Source: Patescibacteria group bacterium (GTDB taxonomy: Bacteria > Patescibacteriota > Microgenomatia > UBA1406 > GWC2-37-13). Taken from it: 64,000 nucleotides of DNA. The DNA is taken from positions 287,510 through 351,509 of the forward strand of contig JANWUX010000001.1 of the NCBI GenBank assembly GCA_025057905.1, given 5' to 3'. A program made the translations under genes and the position numbers. Shown here piece by piece: positions 17,499 to 26,320 of the stretch (position 1 is the stretch's first letter; each line of letters begins with the position of its first letter). The notes beneath the pieces are model-generated. The model did no database searches and was not told the DNA's origin. It saw nothing but the letters and a program-made list of their open reading frames with translations.

Positions 17499-17510
17499 TT
17501 AAGACATTCT

Positions 17511-19250
17511 CTATTTTTTGGATTGATAAATTTTGTGATTCAAAATAAGAAAGATTCTGTTATCATAGACAAAGAAATTTTTTGCTTGACCAATCAGCGG
17601 AGAGTTGAATTGCTGAAGATAATCGCCTTTCTTTGATAACAAGAAGATTGCTTCCCTCCTCTTATCTAGAAGATAGATTTTCTCTAAATCTTTGTTTGTA
17701 AATATCTCATCGAAGCTAAATTCCTTTACTGGTAGATTAATATTAAATTCTTGCTTATTTCCTGATGTGTACTTTAATATTTTTGTTTTTTGTAAAAGAT
17801 AAATTGAGCCATCAATAGCAAACGAATTCACATTGGACAAATCAATGGCCTCGCCTCTGTTGAAATAAGATCTTTTATTGGAAAAACCTGTAGCCGTTTT
17901 GAGATATTTCCAAATCTCATCTTTTTTTCTGTCAAGAAGATAAAGATTTTTATTATAAAGATCAACTCGAATAATTTCGCCCCAATCTTCATTCTTGATG
18001 ACAAGTCTTAATGGTAACTTAAAATTTTGGCTTTGATAAATTCCTTCATCTTTAATGAGAAGAAATAAATTTTCCTCATCACCCACTATTAAGTCAACCT
18101 GAGAAATTTTCTCAGAGGTTATTTTCTCAAGTGATTTTTTTCTAAGGAACAATTTGTATATCGACCGATTCTTCTTGTCAAGAAGAAATAAAAATCCATT
18201 GTCTAGATATCCCTTATCGATCGAAGCATCTTTGTTATCGATTGACAAATCAAAGAATTCTTCAAAAGCAATATTTTCTTTTCTAAAGAAATCATCTTCA
18301 GTCTTTTTGACTAACTTCTCAAGCTCATTTATCTTCTTATTATTGTTCCCAGACTTTTTCACCTCAATCTTTATTTTTTCCAATTCATCTTTTGTTTGAT
18401 CAAGCAAAATAGAAGCCCTTTCCGGATTCAAGAAAACCACCTCCTGAGCTAACTCAAGTTTTTGAGTAATCAATTCGGAAGCTTGATTAATTCTTTTTTC
18501 AAGAAGATGATAATTCCTTCTTCTAACACTGGTAATTGTCGTCCAGATTAGTCCAAAAAGGATGACCAAAGCGAAAGTGAAGGTTAAGAGTTTTTTCCTC
18601 TTGCTTATTAAATTTTTAATAATGAAATAAAAATTAAGACCAGTTATTCCTGTAAGTTTTAGATCAGTAAAAAAATCAAAATCTCTTTTTATATCAGTAA
18701 TCTTGACGATAAAAAGACCCTCTTGTTGTGACTCTAGAAGAGGATGAAAAACTTCACCATTATCAAAGTTGTCTATTTTTTTCAAGATTTTCTCTTTAAA
18801 AACCAAAAAATTACCAAGGAAATCAATGAAGGTCGAAGTCGTAAAAATAAAAAAATCATCTTTGTGTATTTTTCCGTGACCAAACTGATCCTTTTCAACA
18901 ACCAAACCAAACTGATCATCTCTCTTAATGAAGATTTTTCCCTTATTGGATGTTTTTAGATAAAAAACATCCCCTTTAAGATAGCCTCCGGCAAGGGAAA
19001 CCCTTGCAGATATCTCTCTTTCTTTTAGAAGAGAATTAATACTCTTTTCTAGACGAAGAAAATATTTAAGAAAATCTTTTTTAGGAATATTACTCAGTCT
19101 TTTTTTAACCTCAAAAAAAAATTGATCTCTTTCTTTATCTTTCAAGACTATTTCTTCAATTTCAAAAAAAACAAAAAAATTATCTCGAGAAAAGAAGAAG
19201 CAATTTTCTCCTAATTGAGAGTAGACTGTCTTAAGTAAAAACTTCGTCAT
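17511..19250 (-). CDS. Membrane protein: N-terminal PP2C-like region, TM helix, coiled coil, propeller-like domain
   Basis: In the 579-aa product, residues 1 to about 190 form a mixed domain whose pattern (ARVSLAGGYLKGDVFYLKTS, later DDFFIFTTSTFID) recalls PPM phosphatases but without obvious metal-binding Asp residues. One membrane helix (about 220-240) and a coiled coil follow. The last 240 residues contain repeated units such as LYLLDRKKDEIWKY and IYLLDKRREAIFLL, typical of beta-propellers. A cytoplasmic inactive phosphatase domain and an external propeller would fit, but that is inference. It is the last gene of a three-gene run with the PH-domain protein. Confidence 0.6.
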   Translation of the reverse strand: MTKFLLKTVYSQLGENCFFFSRDNFFVFFEIEEIVLKDKERDQFFFEVKKRLSNIPKKDFLKYFLRLEKSINSLLKEREISARVSLAGGYLKGDVFYLKTSNKGKIFIKRDDQFGLVVEKDQFGHGKIHKDDFFIFTTSTFIDFLGNFLVFKEKILKKIDNFDNGEVFHPLLESQQEGLFIVKITDIKRDFDFFTDLKLTGITGLNFYFIIKNLISKRKKLLTFTFALVILFGLIWTTITSVRRRNYHLLEKRINQASELITQKLELAQEVVFLNPERASILLDQTKDELEKIKIEVKKSGNNNKKINELEKLVKKTEDDFFRKENIAFEEFFDLSIDNKDASIDKGYLDNGFLFLLDKKNRSIYKLFLRKKSLEKITSEKISQVDLIVGDEENLFLLIKDEGIYQSQNFKLPLRLVIKNEDWGEIIRVDLYNKNLYLLDRKKDEIWKYLKTATGFSNKRSYFNRGEAIDLSNVNSFAIDGSIYLLQKTKILKYTSGNKQEFNINLPVKEFSFDEIFTNKDLEKIYLLDKRREAIFLLSKKGDYLQQFNSPLIGQAKNFFVYDNRIFLILNHKIYQSKK

Positions 19251-19253
19251 CTT

Positions 19254-19496
19254 TCAAATCAAAAACAAAGAAGAGACTAACAAGATAAAACCAAGAAAAA
19301 TTTGAATCGAAGAAAAAAGAAGGATTAAATGATTAAATCTATCATCAACCAGAGTCTCAGTCATTATTTTTATTTGCCTTGAAGCCACAGTGGCATAAAG
19401 AACGTAGATTATTGACAAGATAATTAGTCCTATTTTCAAGAAAAAATCAAAAATCTCTCTAAATGAGGGTAATTCTGGGAGATTTAAATTATTCAT
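19254..19496 (-). CDS. Small two-helix membrane protein, function unknown
   Basis: This 80-aa protein has two hydrophobic helices (about residues 13-33 and 56-79) joined by a charged segment RQIKIMTETLVDDRFNH. No catalytic motif is visible. Its start overlaps the end of the PH-domain gene by 4 bp and its stop is 3 bp from the next start, so it is translated as part of one operon. It probably forms a membrane complex with its neighbours, judged from position alone. Confidence 0.65.
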   Translation of the reverse strand: MNNLNLPELPSFREIFDFFLKIGLIILSIIYVLYATVASRQIKIMTETLVDDRFNHLILLFSSIQIFLGFILLVSSLFLI

Positions 19497-20038
19497 TTTT
19501 TCTTTATTAAACTATTAATTGTAGAGATAACAAAAGAAGGGTAGGGAACGTCATGAAACTCAATATAATTTTCAACTCCGGCTGTTTGAATATAGATAGA
19601 ACCGTAATCAAAAAAAGAGCCAAAATAACCGCCGCTCTTTATTGTCATATCTTCAATGTTTTCCAAATGAGCCGTGCTTATTTCTCTGTACAAAAAACCA
19701 TTGAAATCAATATCGACTAATCTTTTGTTAGTTAATATTCCAACATTAAAATACCAGTTAATCAAGTTTATCCAGACATAGGTAAAAATATAGACAACTG
19801 CAAAAATATTAATCAGCCAGATTTGATTTCCTCTTAAGAAATTCCCAGCAAAGAAATTAAACACAACAAGAACGCAAATGAGTAAAAGAGTATTAAAAAT
19901 CCAACCAAGTTGAGTAAATGGATGAGCTCTAAGAAGAAGAATAACTTCTTCTCCTTCTTCACGGGTATCAAATTTAATTTTTGGGTAAGTTAAAAAAGCA
20001 AACAACAATTTGCTTTCTGAAGCTTTCTTGCCTTTCAT
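19493..20038 (-). CDS. Bacterial PH-domain (bPH2-like) membrane protein
   Basis: The 181-aa protein has a short cytoplasmic start, two membrane helices (about residues 45-90), then a domain with VGILTNKRLVDIDFNGFLYR and EISTAHLENIEDMTIKSGG. That pattern (x-T-N-x-R-L-x-x-x-x-G-x-x, then xIExI) is typical of the YdbS/YdbT-type bacterial PH domain on the membrane. Function of the family is poorly known. It heads a three-gene operon and starts only a few bases from a -10 box shared with the 5S rRNA gene on the other strand. Confidence 0.75.
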   Translation of the reverse strand: MKGKKASESKLLFAFLTYPKIKFDTREEGEEVILLLRAHPFTQLGWIFNTLLLICVLVVFNFFAGNFLRGNQIWLINIFAVVYIFTYVWINLINWYFNVGILTNKRLVDIDFNGFLYREISTAHLENIEDMTIKSGGYFGSFFDYGSIYIQTAGVENYIEFHDVPYPSFVISTINSLIKKK

Positions 20039-20045
20039 TTTTTTT

Positions 20046-20055
20046 ATTATATAAT
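20046..20055. promoter_or_regulatory. Shared palindromic -10 box (PH-domain operon / 5S rRNA)
   Basis: ATTATATAAT reads TATAAT on both strands. The plus box (20050-20055) is 6 bases before 20062, where the 5S terminal helix begins, so a start there would need little or no 5' trimming. The minus box (20051-20046) is 7 bases before the ATG of the PH-domain gene at 20038. Confidence 0.6.
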
Positions 20056-20061
20056 AGGAGT

Positions 20062-20187
20062 AAGTCCTGGTTATTGGAGCGACTTGGAACCACCCTTAAC
20101 CATCCCGAACAAGGAAGTGAAACAAGTCAGCGCCGATGATACTTCCCGAGCTATTCGGGGGGGAAAGTAGGTCATAGCCAGGACTTA
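20062..20187 (+). rRNA. rrf: 5S ribosomal RNA
   Basis: The segment has the conserved 5S core: CCATCCCGAACAAGGAAGTG in helix II-III/loop B, CGCCGATGATAC, and GGGAAAGTAGGTCA at the loop E/helix IV side. The ends AAGTCCTGG (20062-20070) and CCAGGACTT (20178-20186) pair to close helix I. It is transcribed from its own promoter without 16S or 23S genes beside it. The exact ends are uncertain by a few bases. Confidence 0.92.
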
Positions 20188-20201
20188 CTTTTAAGATCAA
20201 A

Positions 20202-20705
20202 CTATTTGTTTATCTTTTGACAGTTTTTGAGAAAATCCCCAAAAGAAAGATTTACTAACCCTGATTCAGGAGACGCCTTATCTCGATCAATTTCAGGAAA
20301 TAATTTAAATAAATCTTCAAGTTGAATAAAACTTGTCAAGAAAAAATTTTCCACAAGAGGCAGAAGATAGGAAAGATCGTATCTCTGAGAAGTATTATTA
20401 ATTAAGTTCTTTATCTCAAGATTGATTTTTTTATCTCTTAGTTCTATTTTGTATTCTTCATTTTCAAGCCTGTATCGACAAAGCCAGTGAGTGTTAAAAT
20501 CAAAGTTAAACCTTTCTCTATCTGCTGACGGTGAAGAATCTTTTTGACTAAAAAGAGATGGTAAAATGCTAACAGAGGGAGTAGCTTTTGTTTGGAGATT
20601 ATTTTCAAATTCCTTTTTATTTGATCTTGTTAAAAGAGCAAAAATTATAATCACAACTGACAAAAAAATTGCCCCCTTAGAAAAATAGTAAAAGAAATTG
20701 TTCAC
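20202..20705 (-). CDS. N-terminally anchored protein, function unknown
   Basis: A 167-aa product starts at a GTG with one hydrophobic helix (about residues 5-25), followed by a Ser/Pro-rich linker and a domain of about 110 residues. The domain contains HWLCRYRLENEEYKIELRD and alternating strands followed by helices. No known motif is evident. It is probably an exported or membrane-anchored protein. It sits alone between the 5S and tRNA-Gln genes on the opposite strand, with no partner to suggest a role. Confidence 0.55.
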   Translation of the reverse strand: MNNFFYYFSKGAIFLSVVIIIFALLTRSNKKEFENNLQTKATPSVSILPSLFSQKDSSPSADRERFNFDFNTHWLCRYRLENEEYKIELRDKKINLEIKNLINNTSQRYDLSYLLPLVENFFLTSFIQLEDLFKLFPEIDRDKASPESGLVNLSFGDFLKNCQKINK

Positions 20706-20763
20706 AAAGAAATTTTAACAAAATAGCCAATCTCAAAATTTTTGGTAGAATTTTAACCAATGT

Positions 20764-20832
20764 GGGGGGTGGTGTAATGGTAACACACTTGCCTTTGGAG
20801 CAAGGTATCTAGGTTCGAGTCCTAGCCCCCCA
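20764..20832 (+). tRNA. tRNA-Gln (UUG)
   Basis: The acceptor GGGGGGT pairs with GCCCCCC. The anticodon arm CTTGC-CTTTGGA-GCAAG gives anticodon UUG for CAA codons, and the T arm is CTAGG-TTCGAGT-CCTAG. The discriminator is A. The CCA end is not encoded (the next bases are ACA), so it must be added. Confidence 0.93.
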
Positions 20833-20992
20833 ACAAAAAAACACAAAAAGACAGGAATTCAAAAAAGCTAAAAGTTAAAAATTTTTATCAGAAGATGATT
20901 TTCTTGTCATTTACCAAGGGATTACTTAAATAGATTTGTGATGTTAATGGAGAAATTCTACTTTTTCAAATTTTCTCTGAATTATTTCTGCT

Positions 20993-21298
20993 TTAATTAT
21001 TTTTTTTCTCTATCTTTTTAAATTCTTGTTTTATTTCTTTTTTCTTTTTTTTGAAATCATCTTTTAGATGAGTTATCGTAGGCATTATTTTTTTCTTATA
21101 TTCATCTTTCATCTCTTTTCTTAACTCTTTCTTTTCTTCTTTTATCTTATTTCTTATCTCTTCTTTTTTTATTTGAAACTGATTCTTCATTTCTCTTAGA
21201 GTTGGCTTGACAAGATCTTTTTTCTGATTTGAAAAATTAGCACTTACTGAATTTGTAAATAAAATAAAAAGTATCAAGATGAGTAAATTTTTAAGCAT
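20993..21298 (-). CDS. Secreted, highly charged coiled-coil protein
   Basis: This 101-aa protein starts with a signal peptide-like segment MLKNLLILILFILFTNSVSA. The rest is almost wholly Lys, Glu and Arg in helix-forming heptads (EEIRNKIKEEKKELRKEMKD). Exported charged helical proteins like this occur in several Candidate Phyla Radiation genomes, but the role is unknown. A TATAAT box lies about 30 bases before the ATG (plus-strand 21328-21333). The low complexity means a chance open frame cannot be fully excluded, but the clean signal peptide argues for a gene. Confidence 0.6.
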   Translation of the reverse strand: MLKNLLILILFILFTNSVSANFSNQKKDLVKPTLREMKNQFQIKKEEIRNKIKEEKKELRKEMKDEYKKKIMPTITHLKDDFKKKKKEIKQEFKKIEKKNN

Positions 21299-21423
21299 AA
21301 GTAATGGGATAAATTTTAATTAAGACCATTATACAAAGATAAAATTTTTAAAGTCAAGATGGTGTTCCAATAAGTGTTTATATACTTGATAAAATTAATT
21401 ATTTTTCAACTGAAAAAACATAG

Positions 21424-22296
21424 ATGAAGCAAGGAAAAGTAATTATTCTTGGGCGGCCAAATGTCGGTAAATCGACCTTTCTAAATAATGTTATTGGCCA
21501 AAAAGTAGCCATTACCTCTCCTAAACCACAAACGACGCGTTTCCCAATAAGAGCTTTATATCAAGACGAGAGAGGTAAAATCATTTTTATTGATACTCCT
21601 GGAGTAATGAAAAAAACTGAGGATTATCTCTCAGAAAATATAAATAAAAAAACACTCCAGGCACTCCAAGAAGAGGTTGATATTGTTATTTATATGATTG
21701 ATCATACTAGAAAGAGGGATTTTGAAGAAGCCAGAGTCTTGGGAATTGTTCGGCAAATCAAAAAACCAAAAATTTTGGTGATTAACAAAATCGACATTAC
21801 CCAGAAAACTTACAAAGCTCAATATGAATTTTTAAAAGAGGAATTTTCTCTCTCCTTTGAGATCTCAGCTCTAAAAAAGCTTCACATTAAACCTCTTCTT
21901 GACAAGATTTTTGAAATGTTACCTAAAGTAACAGATCACAATGAATACCAAATAAACAATCAAACTTCCTATCTCCTTCTAAACATTGACTCAAAAACCT
22001 TTGTTGCTGAGCTGATTCGAGAAAAAATCTTTTTGATGACTGGCGAGGAAGTTCCTTACACAACAACTGTCGTCGTTGATGAAATCACAGAGAGGGAAAA
22101 TGGAATTTTGTACATTAAAGCAAGAATTCTTACAACTCAAGACCGCTACAAAAAAATGCTTATCGGCAAGGCTGGTCGAAAGATTAAAGAAATAGGCTCG
22201 TACGCTAGAAAAGAACTTACACTAGCAACCAATAGAAAAATTTATCTCGATCTTAAAATTGAGACCGATCCTCATTGGCAAGAAATATACGCATGA
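21424..22296 (+). CDS. era: GTPase Era
   Basis: The 290-aa protein has G1 GRPNVGKST, an effector region with PKPQTTRFPIRALY, G3 DTPG, and G4 NKID, then a C-terminal KH domain with IGKAGRKIKEIGSYARKEL. This order and length are those of Era, which binds the 3' end of 16S rRNA and helps 30S subunit assembly. The usual motif GxxxTTR is kept, although the later G5 (SAL) is weaker. It is monocistronic here, transcribed away from the charged secreted protein gene. Confidence 0.95.
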   Translation: MKQGKVIILGRPNVGKSTFLNNVIGQKVAITSPKPQTTRFPIRALYQDERGKIIFIDTPGVMKKTEDYLSENINKKTLQALQEEVDIVIYMIDHTRKRDFEEARVLGIVRQIKKPKILVINKIDITQKTYKAQYEFLKEEFSLSFEISALKKLHIKPLLDKIFEMLPKVTDHNEYQINNQTSYLLLNIDSKTFVAELIREKIFLMTGEEVPYTTTVVVDEITERENGILYIKARILTTQDRYKKMLIGKAGRKIKEIGSYARKELTLATNRKIYLDLKIETDPHWQEIYA

Positions 22297-22476
22297 ATGG
22301 ATCTATAAATCTTAGATTTTGGCTTCTTTATGGAATTAATTTTTTCTAATCCGCAATCTTCTTGGCTCAATTCAGTTATCTCCTTTTAGCAAATTTATAA
22401 AAATCTCTTTTTTTCCTAAAATTTTCTGATCCAGCTTAGAATGAATTTTTTCTTCGTTTAAGAGAGTATCCTATCC

Positions 22477-22686
22477 CTATTTTTTGTCAAACTTACAAGT
22501 ATTAATTCCAAAAGATGTATAAAAACCACAAATACCGATCAGAGCAGTTATGATCATGATCAATCCTAAACCAAGAAAAAACCATCTGAGAGTCGAGTCT
22601 ATCAAAATAGAAATTAAGATTATTATCGACCCTAGGATGATTCTTATTTTCCGGTCAAGCTTTCCTATATTTTTCTTAAGTTTCAT
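22477..22686 (-). CDS. DUF2892-like small membrane protein
   Basis: From the ATG at 22686 the product is about 69 aa and starts MKLKKNIGKLDRKIRIILG, the KNxGxxDRxxRxxLG signature of DUF2892 (YgaP-type) membrane proteins. Two helices follow, and the end reads IGICGFYTSFGINTCK with the usual C-terminal Cys residues. Family function is unknown, though in other bacteria such domains are fused to rhodanese, hinting at sulfur chemistry. A longer in-frame start at 22749 is possible but adds residues with no family match. Confidence 0.8.
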   Translation of the reverse strand: MKLKKNIGKLDRKIRIILGSIIILISILIDSTLRWFFLGLGLIMIITALIGICGFYTSFGINTCKFDKK

Positions 22687-22775
22687 GATAAAAGAAAAGT
22701 TTACAGATTCGGTTTTTATTTTTGCAGAATTCTTAAATTTAAAACTCAATTGTATTTTACTACTCTAATAAAATT

Positions 22776-22798
22776 AAAAAACATCTCTAAGGAGATGT
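22776..22798 (-). terminator. Rho-independent terminator
   Basis: On the minus strand ACATCTC-CTTA-GAGATGT forms a 7-bp stem followed by T residues (the A run at 22776-22780 on the plus strand). It lies just after the stop of the PP-loop gene at 22806 and before the DUF2892-like gene. Confidence 0.7.
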
Positions 22799-22805
22799 CA
22801 GTCTT

Positions 22806-24182
22806 TTATTCAATAAATTTGATTAAATCTTTCTTAACTCTATCACTTTCTTTCTCGAGAATTTTCAAGGTTTTCTTTCGAAGGGAAGATGGTAGAGTAT
22901 AAGAAGAATAGATGCCAAAATAGTTCTCAAAAAGAGCCTTTTTTTTCAACTCCACCTGTTCAAGATACTGACACTTAAATCTTTCTATCAGCTCACCAAC
23001 CACTCCCCGCTTGTAAGCTAGATAAAAAGCCAGAAGTTGCTCATCTTTCCCTAAACCACTGGCTCCGTAAGCTCCTTTTATTGTCTTTTGATCGAAAATA
23101 ACAAAATACTTCGCTTTGTCTTGAACGAGCATATTCTCACTGAACCCAATCCTCTTTGGATCAATTCCTAAGGCTTTAAGAAAAATATAGATTCGAGCGC
23201 ACTTTTCACAGACACCACACCATCGCTTATTCTTTGCTTCTTCCCTTTCAGAAAAGCACGACATCTGGAATCTCCCGATTTCTGGATACCGGTGATGGAG
23301 GATGTAAATAATTAAGATTTCATTAATTGGCTCAACTAGGCTGCCAATATGAGTTTTTATTGAAAAAATCTGAGGAATGTTTTGAAGAAGTTGCATTCCC
23401 GAAACGCTTTGTTCAAAAACAGGATTAACGTAATAATTCTCTTTGTCTTTGAGATTGAAGTTACAGCTGTATTCATTACCGAAAAAAAGATACTTTGCTT
23501 GATAGTAGAAATAATAAGGCACTAAAACGAAGGCATATTGAGAAAGGATAATATCCCATCCCCAACCTATATCTTCGGGCTGTCGAAGTTTTCCAATGGA
23601 AAGAGGAAAAAAATCAATCTCTTCGCCTATTTGACGATAAAACTCTTTGGCGAGTTTTCTTTTATGTTTATTTTCAAAAATGCTTTGAGGCTCTTCAATG
23701 AAAAATGGAATTACTTTTACTCCAAACTCATTTAAGAAAGCATAGGTAAGTAAGCTTTCTTTGCCAAAAGAAAAAAGTAAAATCGCTCTCTCTTTTAGTC
23801 TTCTTTTCATCTTTTTTCCTAGATAAGAAGAGTTAATCGCCTTAAATTTTGTCTGAAAGTTAACGTTGTAAAATGTTTTGAGAAGTTCCGAAGTGACAAG
23901 GTCAGGCTTTTCGAAGATATTCATTGGCAAGGAAAAAAACAACATTTTGAAGAACAAGGGTTCAATTGGCGGGTGAGAAAAATGATAGATAATGTCTTTC
24001 TTTTCTATGAAGGGTAACTGCCAGGTACTTATGTAAGCAAGACTGTCAGCAAATAGCTTATGAAGGGATTTTGGAAATTTCTCCCAAACATAAGTCGGAT
24101 AATTGACGATAAATGACTTGTTTTTTATTTTTATCTCAACACCAGCCTTCTTTATCTTCCTATAAACATGAATAAAGCTCAT
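22806..24182 (-). CDS. PP-loop ATPase-like enzyme (QueC/MurL-like), substrate unknown
   Basis: The 458-aa protein contains AILLFSFGKESLLTYAFLNE, a variant of the SGGxDS pyrophosphatase loop used by enzymes that adenylate a substrate (QueC, MurL, asparagine-synthetase type). A Cys cluster RWCGVCEKCARIYIFLKALG lies near residues 330-350 and may bind zinc, as in QueC-like proteins. The N-terminal 100 residues are not recognised. Which small molecule or protein it modifies is not evident. It follows tRNA-Gly on the same strand by about 45 bp and is ended by a clear terminator. Sure of the fold, unsure of the reaction. Confidence 0.65.
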   Translation of the reverse strand: MSFIHVYRKIKKAGVEIKIKNKSFIVNYPTYVWEKFPKSLHKLFADSLAYISTWQLPFIEKKDIIYHFSHPPIEPLFFKMLFFSLPMNIFEKPDLVTSELLKTFYNVNFQTKFKAINSSYLGKKMKRRLKERAILLFSFGKESLLTYAFLNEFGVKVIPFFIEEPQSIFENKHKRKLAKEFYRQIGEEIDFFPLSIGKLRQPEDIGWGWDIILSQYAFVLVPYYFYYQAKYLFFGNEYSCNFNLKDKENYYVNPVFEQSVSGMQLLQNIPQIFSIKTHIGSLVEPINEILIIYILHHRYPEIGRFQMSCFSEREEAKNKRWCGVCEKCARIYIFLKALGIDPKRIGFSENMLVQDKAKYFVIFDQKTIKGAYGASGLGKDEQLLAFYLAYKRGVVGELIERFKCQYLEQVELKKKALFENYFGIYSSYTLPSSLRKKTLKILEKESDRVKKDLIKFIE

Positions 24183-24227
24183 TTTAAGTGATAAATAGTC
24201 TCCATCAGAAATCTAGGATTATTCAAG

Positions 24228-24298
24228 AGCGGGATACGGGAGTCGAACCCGTCTTTTCACCTTGGGATGGTGACGTTAGACCGCTTAACTAATCCCGC
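24228..24298 (-). tRNA. tRNA-Gly (CCC)
   Basis: On the minus strand the acceptor GCGGGAT pairs with ATCCCGC. The anticodon arm TCACC-ATCCCAA-GGTGA gives anticodon CCC for GGG codons, and the T arm is ACGGG-TTCGACT-CCCGT. The first 14 bases (24298-24285) are also the last codons and stop of gltX. No CCA is encoded. Confidence 0.92.
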
Positions 24299-25715
24299 AA
24301 GCTTCAATCCTTTTTAAAGACTCTTCTTTTCCCAAGATCACAAGCGACTCACTAATCGGTGGTGATACCTTTTTGCCAGTAATTAGAACTCTTAAAATCA
24401 TAAAGATCTCGCCTGTGTTCAATTGATTTGATTTTGCTAGCTCTGTCATTTTTCGAGAAATTATTTCAGATTTCCAATCTGATATTGATTTTAACTCATG
24501 AAAAATTTTCTTTAATAACTCTTTTTTGTCTGACAGATCTAGTTCGTACTCTTTAGGCCTAGAGAAAAAAAATTGACAGTAATCCCCATAATCAGAAAGT
24601 TTTTTTATTCTTTCTTTGATAAGAGGTATGGTCTTTTCTATCAATGGTTCAGGTAGGTTTTTGTTTTGGTAATTCTTAAAAAAATCAAGAATCATTGATT
24701 TGATTTGATTTGAAGAAAGTTTTCTAATGTACTCGCCGCTCATCCACTCCAACTTCACCGGATCAAAAACTGGGGCAGTCTTTTGGATATCTCTTAAGTC
24801 AAAAACACTTACATACTCTTCTAGAGAAAAAATTTCTTTTCCGCTTGGATGACTCCAGCCCATTAAAGAAAGGTAATTTAATAAGGCCTCTGGTATTATT
24901 CCTTGTTGAAGATAGAAAGATACCCAGACTGGATTATTTCTTTTTGAAAGTTTTGATCGATCAGGATTTCTTAAAAGAGGTACATGAGCAAAAAAAGGCA
25001 ATGACCAACTGAAAGCTTGATAAAGAATGATGTGTTTCGGAGTTGAAGACAACCATTCTTCCCCTCTAATTACGTAGTTAATTTTCATTAGATGATCATC
25101 AACTACCACTGCCAGATGATAAGTTGGGAAACCATCAGATTTGATTAGAATCTGGTCATCAAGATCATCGCTCTTGAAAACAATCCTGCCTCTGACAAGA
25201 TCATTGATAAAAATTTCTTGATTTGAGGGAACTTTTAACCGAATCACATAGGGTATTCCCGTTTTTATTTTTTTTGTGACAGTTTCTTGATTAATCAAAC
25301 AGTGTCGGTCATATCGAGGTGGCTTTTTCTTTGAGAGTTGTTCTTTTCTGATTTTATCCAGTCTTTCTGGTGCGCAGATGCAATAATAAGCAAAATTTTT
25401 CTTAATGAGAATTTGAGCGTAATGATGATAAATTTCAAGTCTTTCTGATTGCCGGTAAGGACCAAAAGGACCACCAACCAGAGGCGATTCATCAGCAGAT
25501 AAGCCAATTAATTTTAATGTTTTTAGAATTCTTGTTTCTGCACCTTTGACGACTCTTTTTCTGTCTGTGTCTTCAATTCTCACAATAAACTTTCCGCTGT
25601 GTTTTTTTGCCCAAGCATAGTTCATCAAAGCAACAGCAACTGAGCCAACATGAAGATCGTAGCCTGTTGGCGAAGGAGCAATTCTTGTTCTGACCTCTTT
25701 TTGATTTTGAGTCAT
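24285..25715 (-). CDS. gltX: Glutamate--tRNA ligase
   Basis: The 476-aa protein from the ATG at 25715 opens MTQNQKEVRTRIAPSPTG and has HVGS (HIGH motif), the zinc-type CIC...HC segment near residues 110-140, and SKLSKR (KMSKS motif). This is a class Ic GluRS that attaches Glu to tRNA-Glu, and in many bacteria also to tRNA-Gln. Longer in-frame starts upstream would cross the shared promoter. The stop TAA lies within the D arm of tRNA-Gly: the final residues ACGIS are encoded partly by tRNA sequence. RNase P cutting at the tRNA 5' end would cut the mRNA before its stop codon. Confidence 0.94.
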   Translation of the reverse strand: MTQNQKEVRTRIAPSPTGYDLHVGSVAVALMNYAWAKKHSGKFIVRIEDTDRKRVVKGAETRILKTLKLIGLSADESPLVGGPFGPYRQSERLEIYHHYAQILIKKNFAYYCICAPERLDKIRKEQLSKKKPPRYDRHCLINQETVTKKIKTGIPYVIRLKVPSNQEIFINDLVRGRIVFKSDDLDDQILIKSDGFPTYHLAVVVDDHLMKINYVIRGEEWLSSTPKHIILYQAFSWSLPFFAHVPLLRNPDRSKLSKRNNPVWVSFYLQQGIIPEALLNYLSLMGWSHPSGKEIFSLEEYVSVFDLRDIQKTAPVFDPVKLEWMSGEYIRKLSSNQIKSMILDFFKNYQNKNLPEPLIEKTIPLIKERIKKLSDYGDYCQFFFSRPKEYELDLSDKKELLKKIFHELKSISDWKSEIISRKMTELAKSNQLNTGEIFMILRVLITGKKVSPPISESLVILGKEESLKRIEACGIS

Positions 25716-25736
25716 AAAAGCCTTAATTTCACTAAA

Positions 25737-25746
25737 ATTATATAAT
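25737..25746. promoter_or_regulatory. Shared palindromic -10 box (gltX / Nudix)
   Basis: ATTATATAAT gives TATAAT on both strands. The plus box (25741-25746) is 10 bases before the Nudix ATG at 25757 and makes the GTG at 25748 an unlikely start. The minus box (25742-25737) is 21 bases before the gltX ATG. Confidence 0.6.
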
Positions 25747-25756
25747 AGTGACAAAA

Positions 25757-26320
25757 ATGAACCTTTCACAACTTCTAAACTTTTGTCCTAATTGTCAAAA
25801 AAAACTTATCAAGAAAGAAAATTTGTTTTTTTGCTCCGCATGCCCATTTTATCTTTACCAAAATCCAATTCCCACCAATGGATTAATTATTTACAATCAA
25901 AAAAAAGAAGTTCTTCTAGTAAAGAGAAAATTTCCCCCAAAGAAAAATTTCTGGGATGTTGCTGGTGGATTTGTAAACTTATGTGAAAACCTTGAACAAT
26001 CATTGGTAAGAGAAGTAAAAGAAGAATTAAACATCTCAATTGATGAGAAAAAAATTCGTTATCTAACCTCAGTTAGCGATCTTTATCTTTACCAAAAGAT
26101 AAGAAACAAAACTCTTTGCAGTCTTTTTGTTTATCAGCTCAATGATAATTTTCTTAAAAAACTAAAACCTACCGATGACGTAGCTGAGGCTCGCTGGTTT
26201 TCCAGAGAGTCATTACCATGGAAAAAAATTGCCTTTGCGGGTGTGAAAAAAGGTCTAGAACTATTTTTTAGCTCGGTAAAGAATCCTGAAAAAACCAAAA
26301 AAAGCATAGCTGACAGGTAA
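25757..26320 (+). CDS. Nudix hydrolase with N-terminal zinc ribbon
   Basis: About 187 aa from the ATG at 25757. The N-terminus has CPNC...CSAC, a zinc-ribbon like that of NudC-type proteins. The Nudix box is GGFVNLCENLEQSLVREVKE followed by ELNI, matching G-x5-E-x7-R-E-U-x-E-E with Asn in place of the late Gly. Such enzymes hydrolyse nucleoside diphosphates linked to another group; the closest pattern is the ADP-ribose/NADH class. Substrate is not certain. Its last 60 bp overlap the convergent GldG-like gene on the other strand, a large overlap for this tightly packed region. Confidence 0.85.
   Translation: MNLSQLLNFCPNCQKKLIKKENLFFCSACPFYLYQNPIPTNGLIIYNQKKEVLLVKRKFPPKKNFWDVAGGFVNLCENLEQSLVREVKEELNISIDEKKIRYLTSVSDLYLYQKIRNKTLCSLFVYQLNDNFLKKLKPTDDVAEARWFSRESLPWKKIAFAGVKKGLELFFSSVKNPEKTKKSIADR

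Noticed and set aside
22297..22470. Minus-strand frames after the DUF2892-like gene, such as LNEEKIHSKLDQKILGKKEI
   Set aside because: The amino acid mix looks plausible but there is no ATG, GTG or TTG start; a second frame with an AGGAG before a TTG is only 33 codons and ends inside era.
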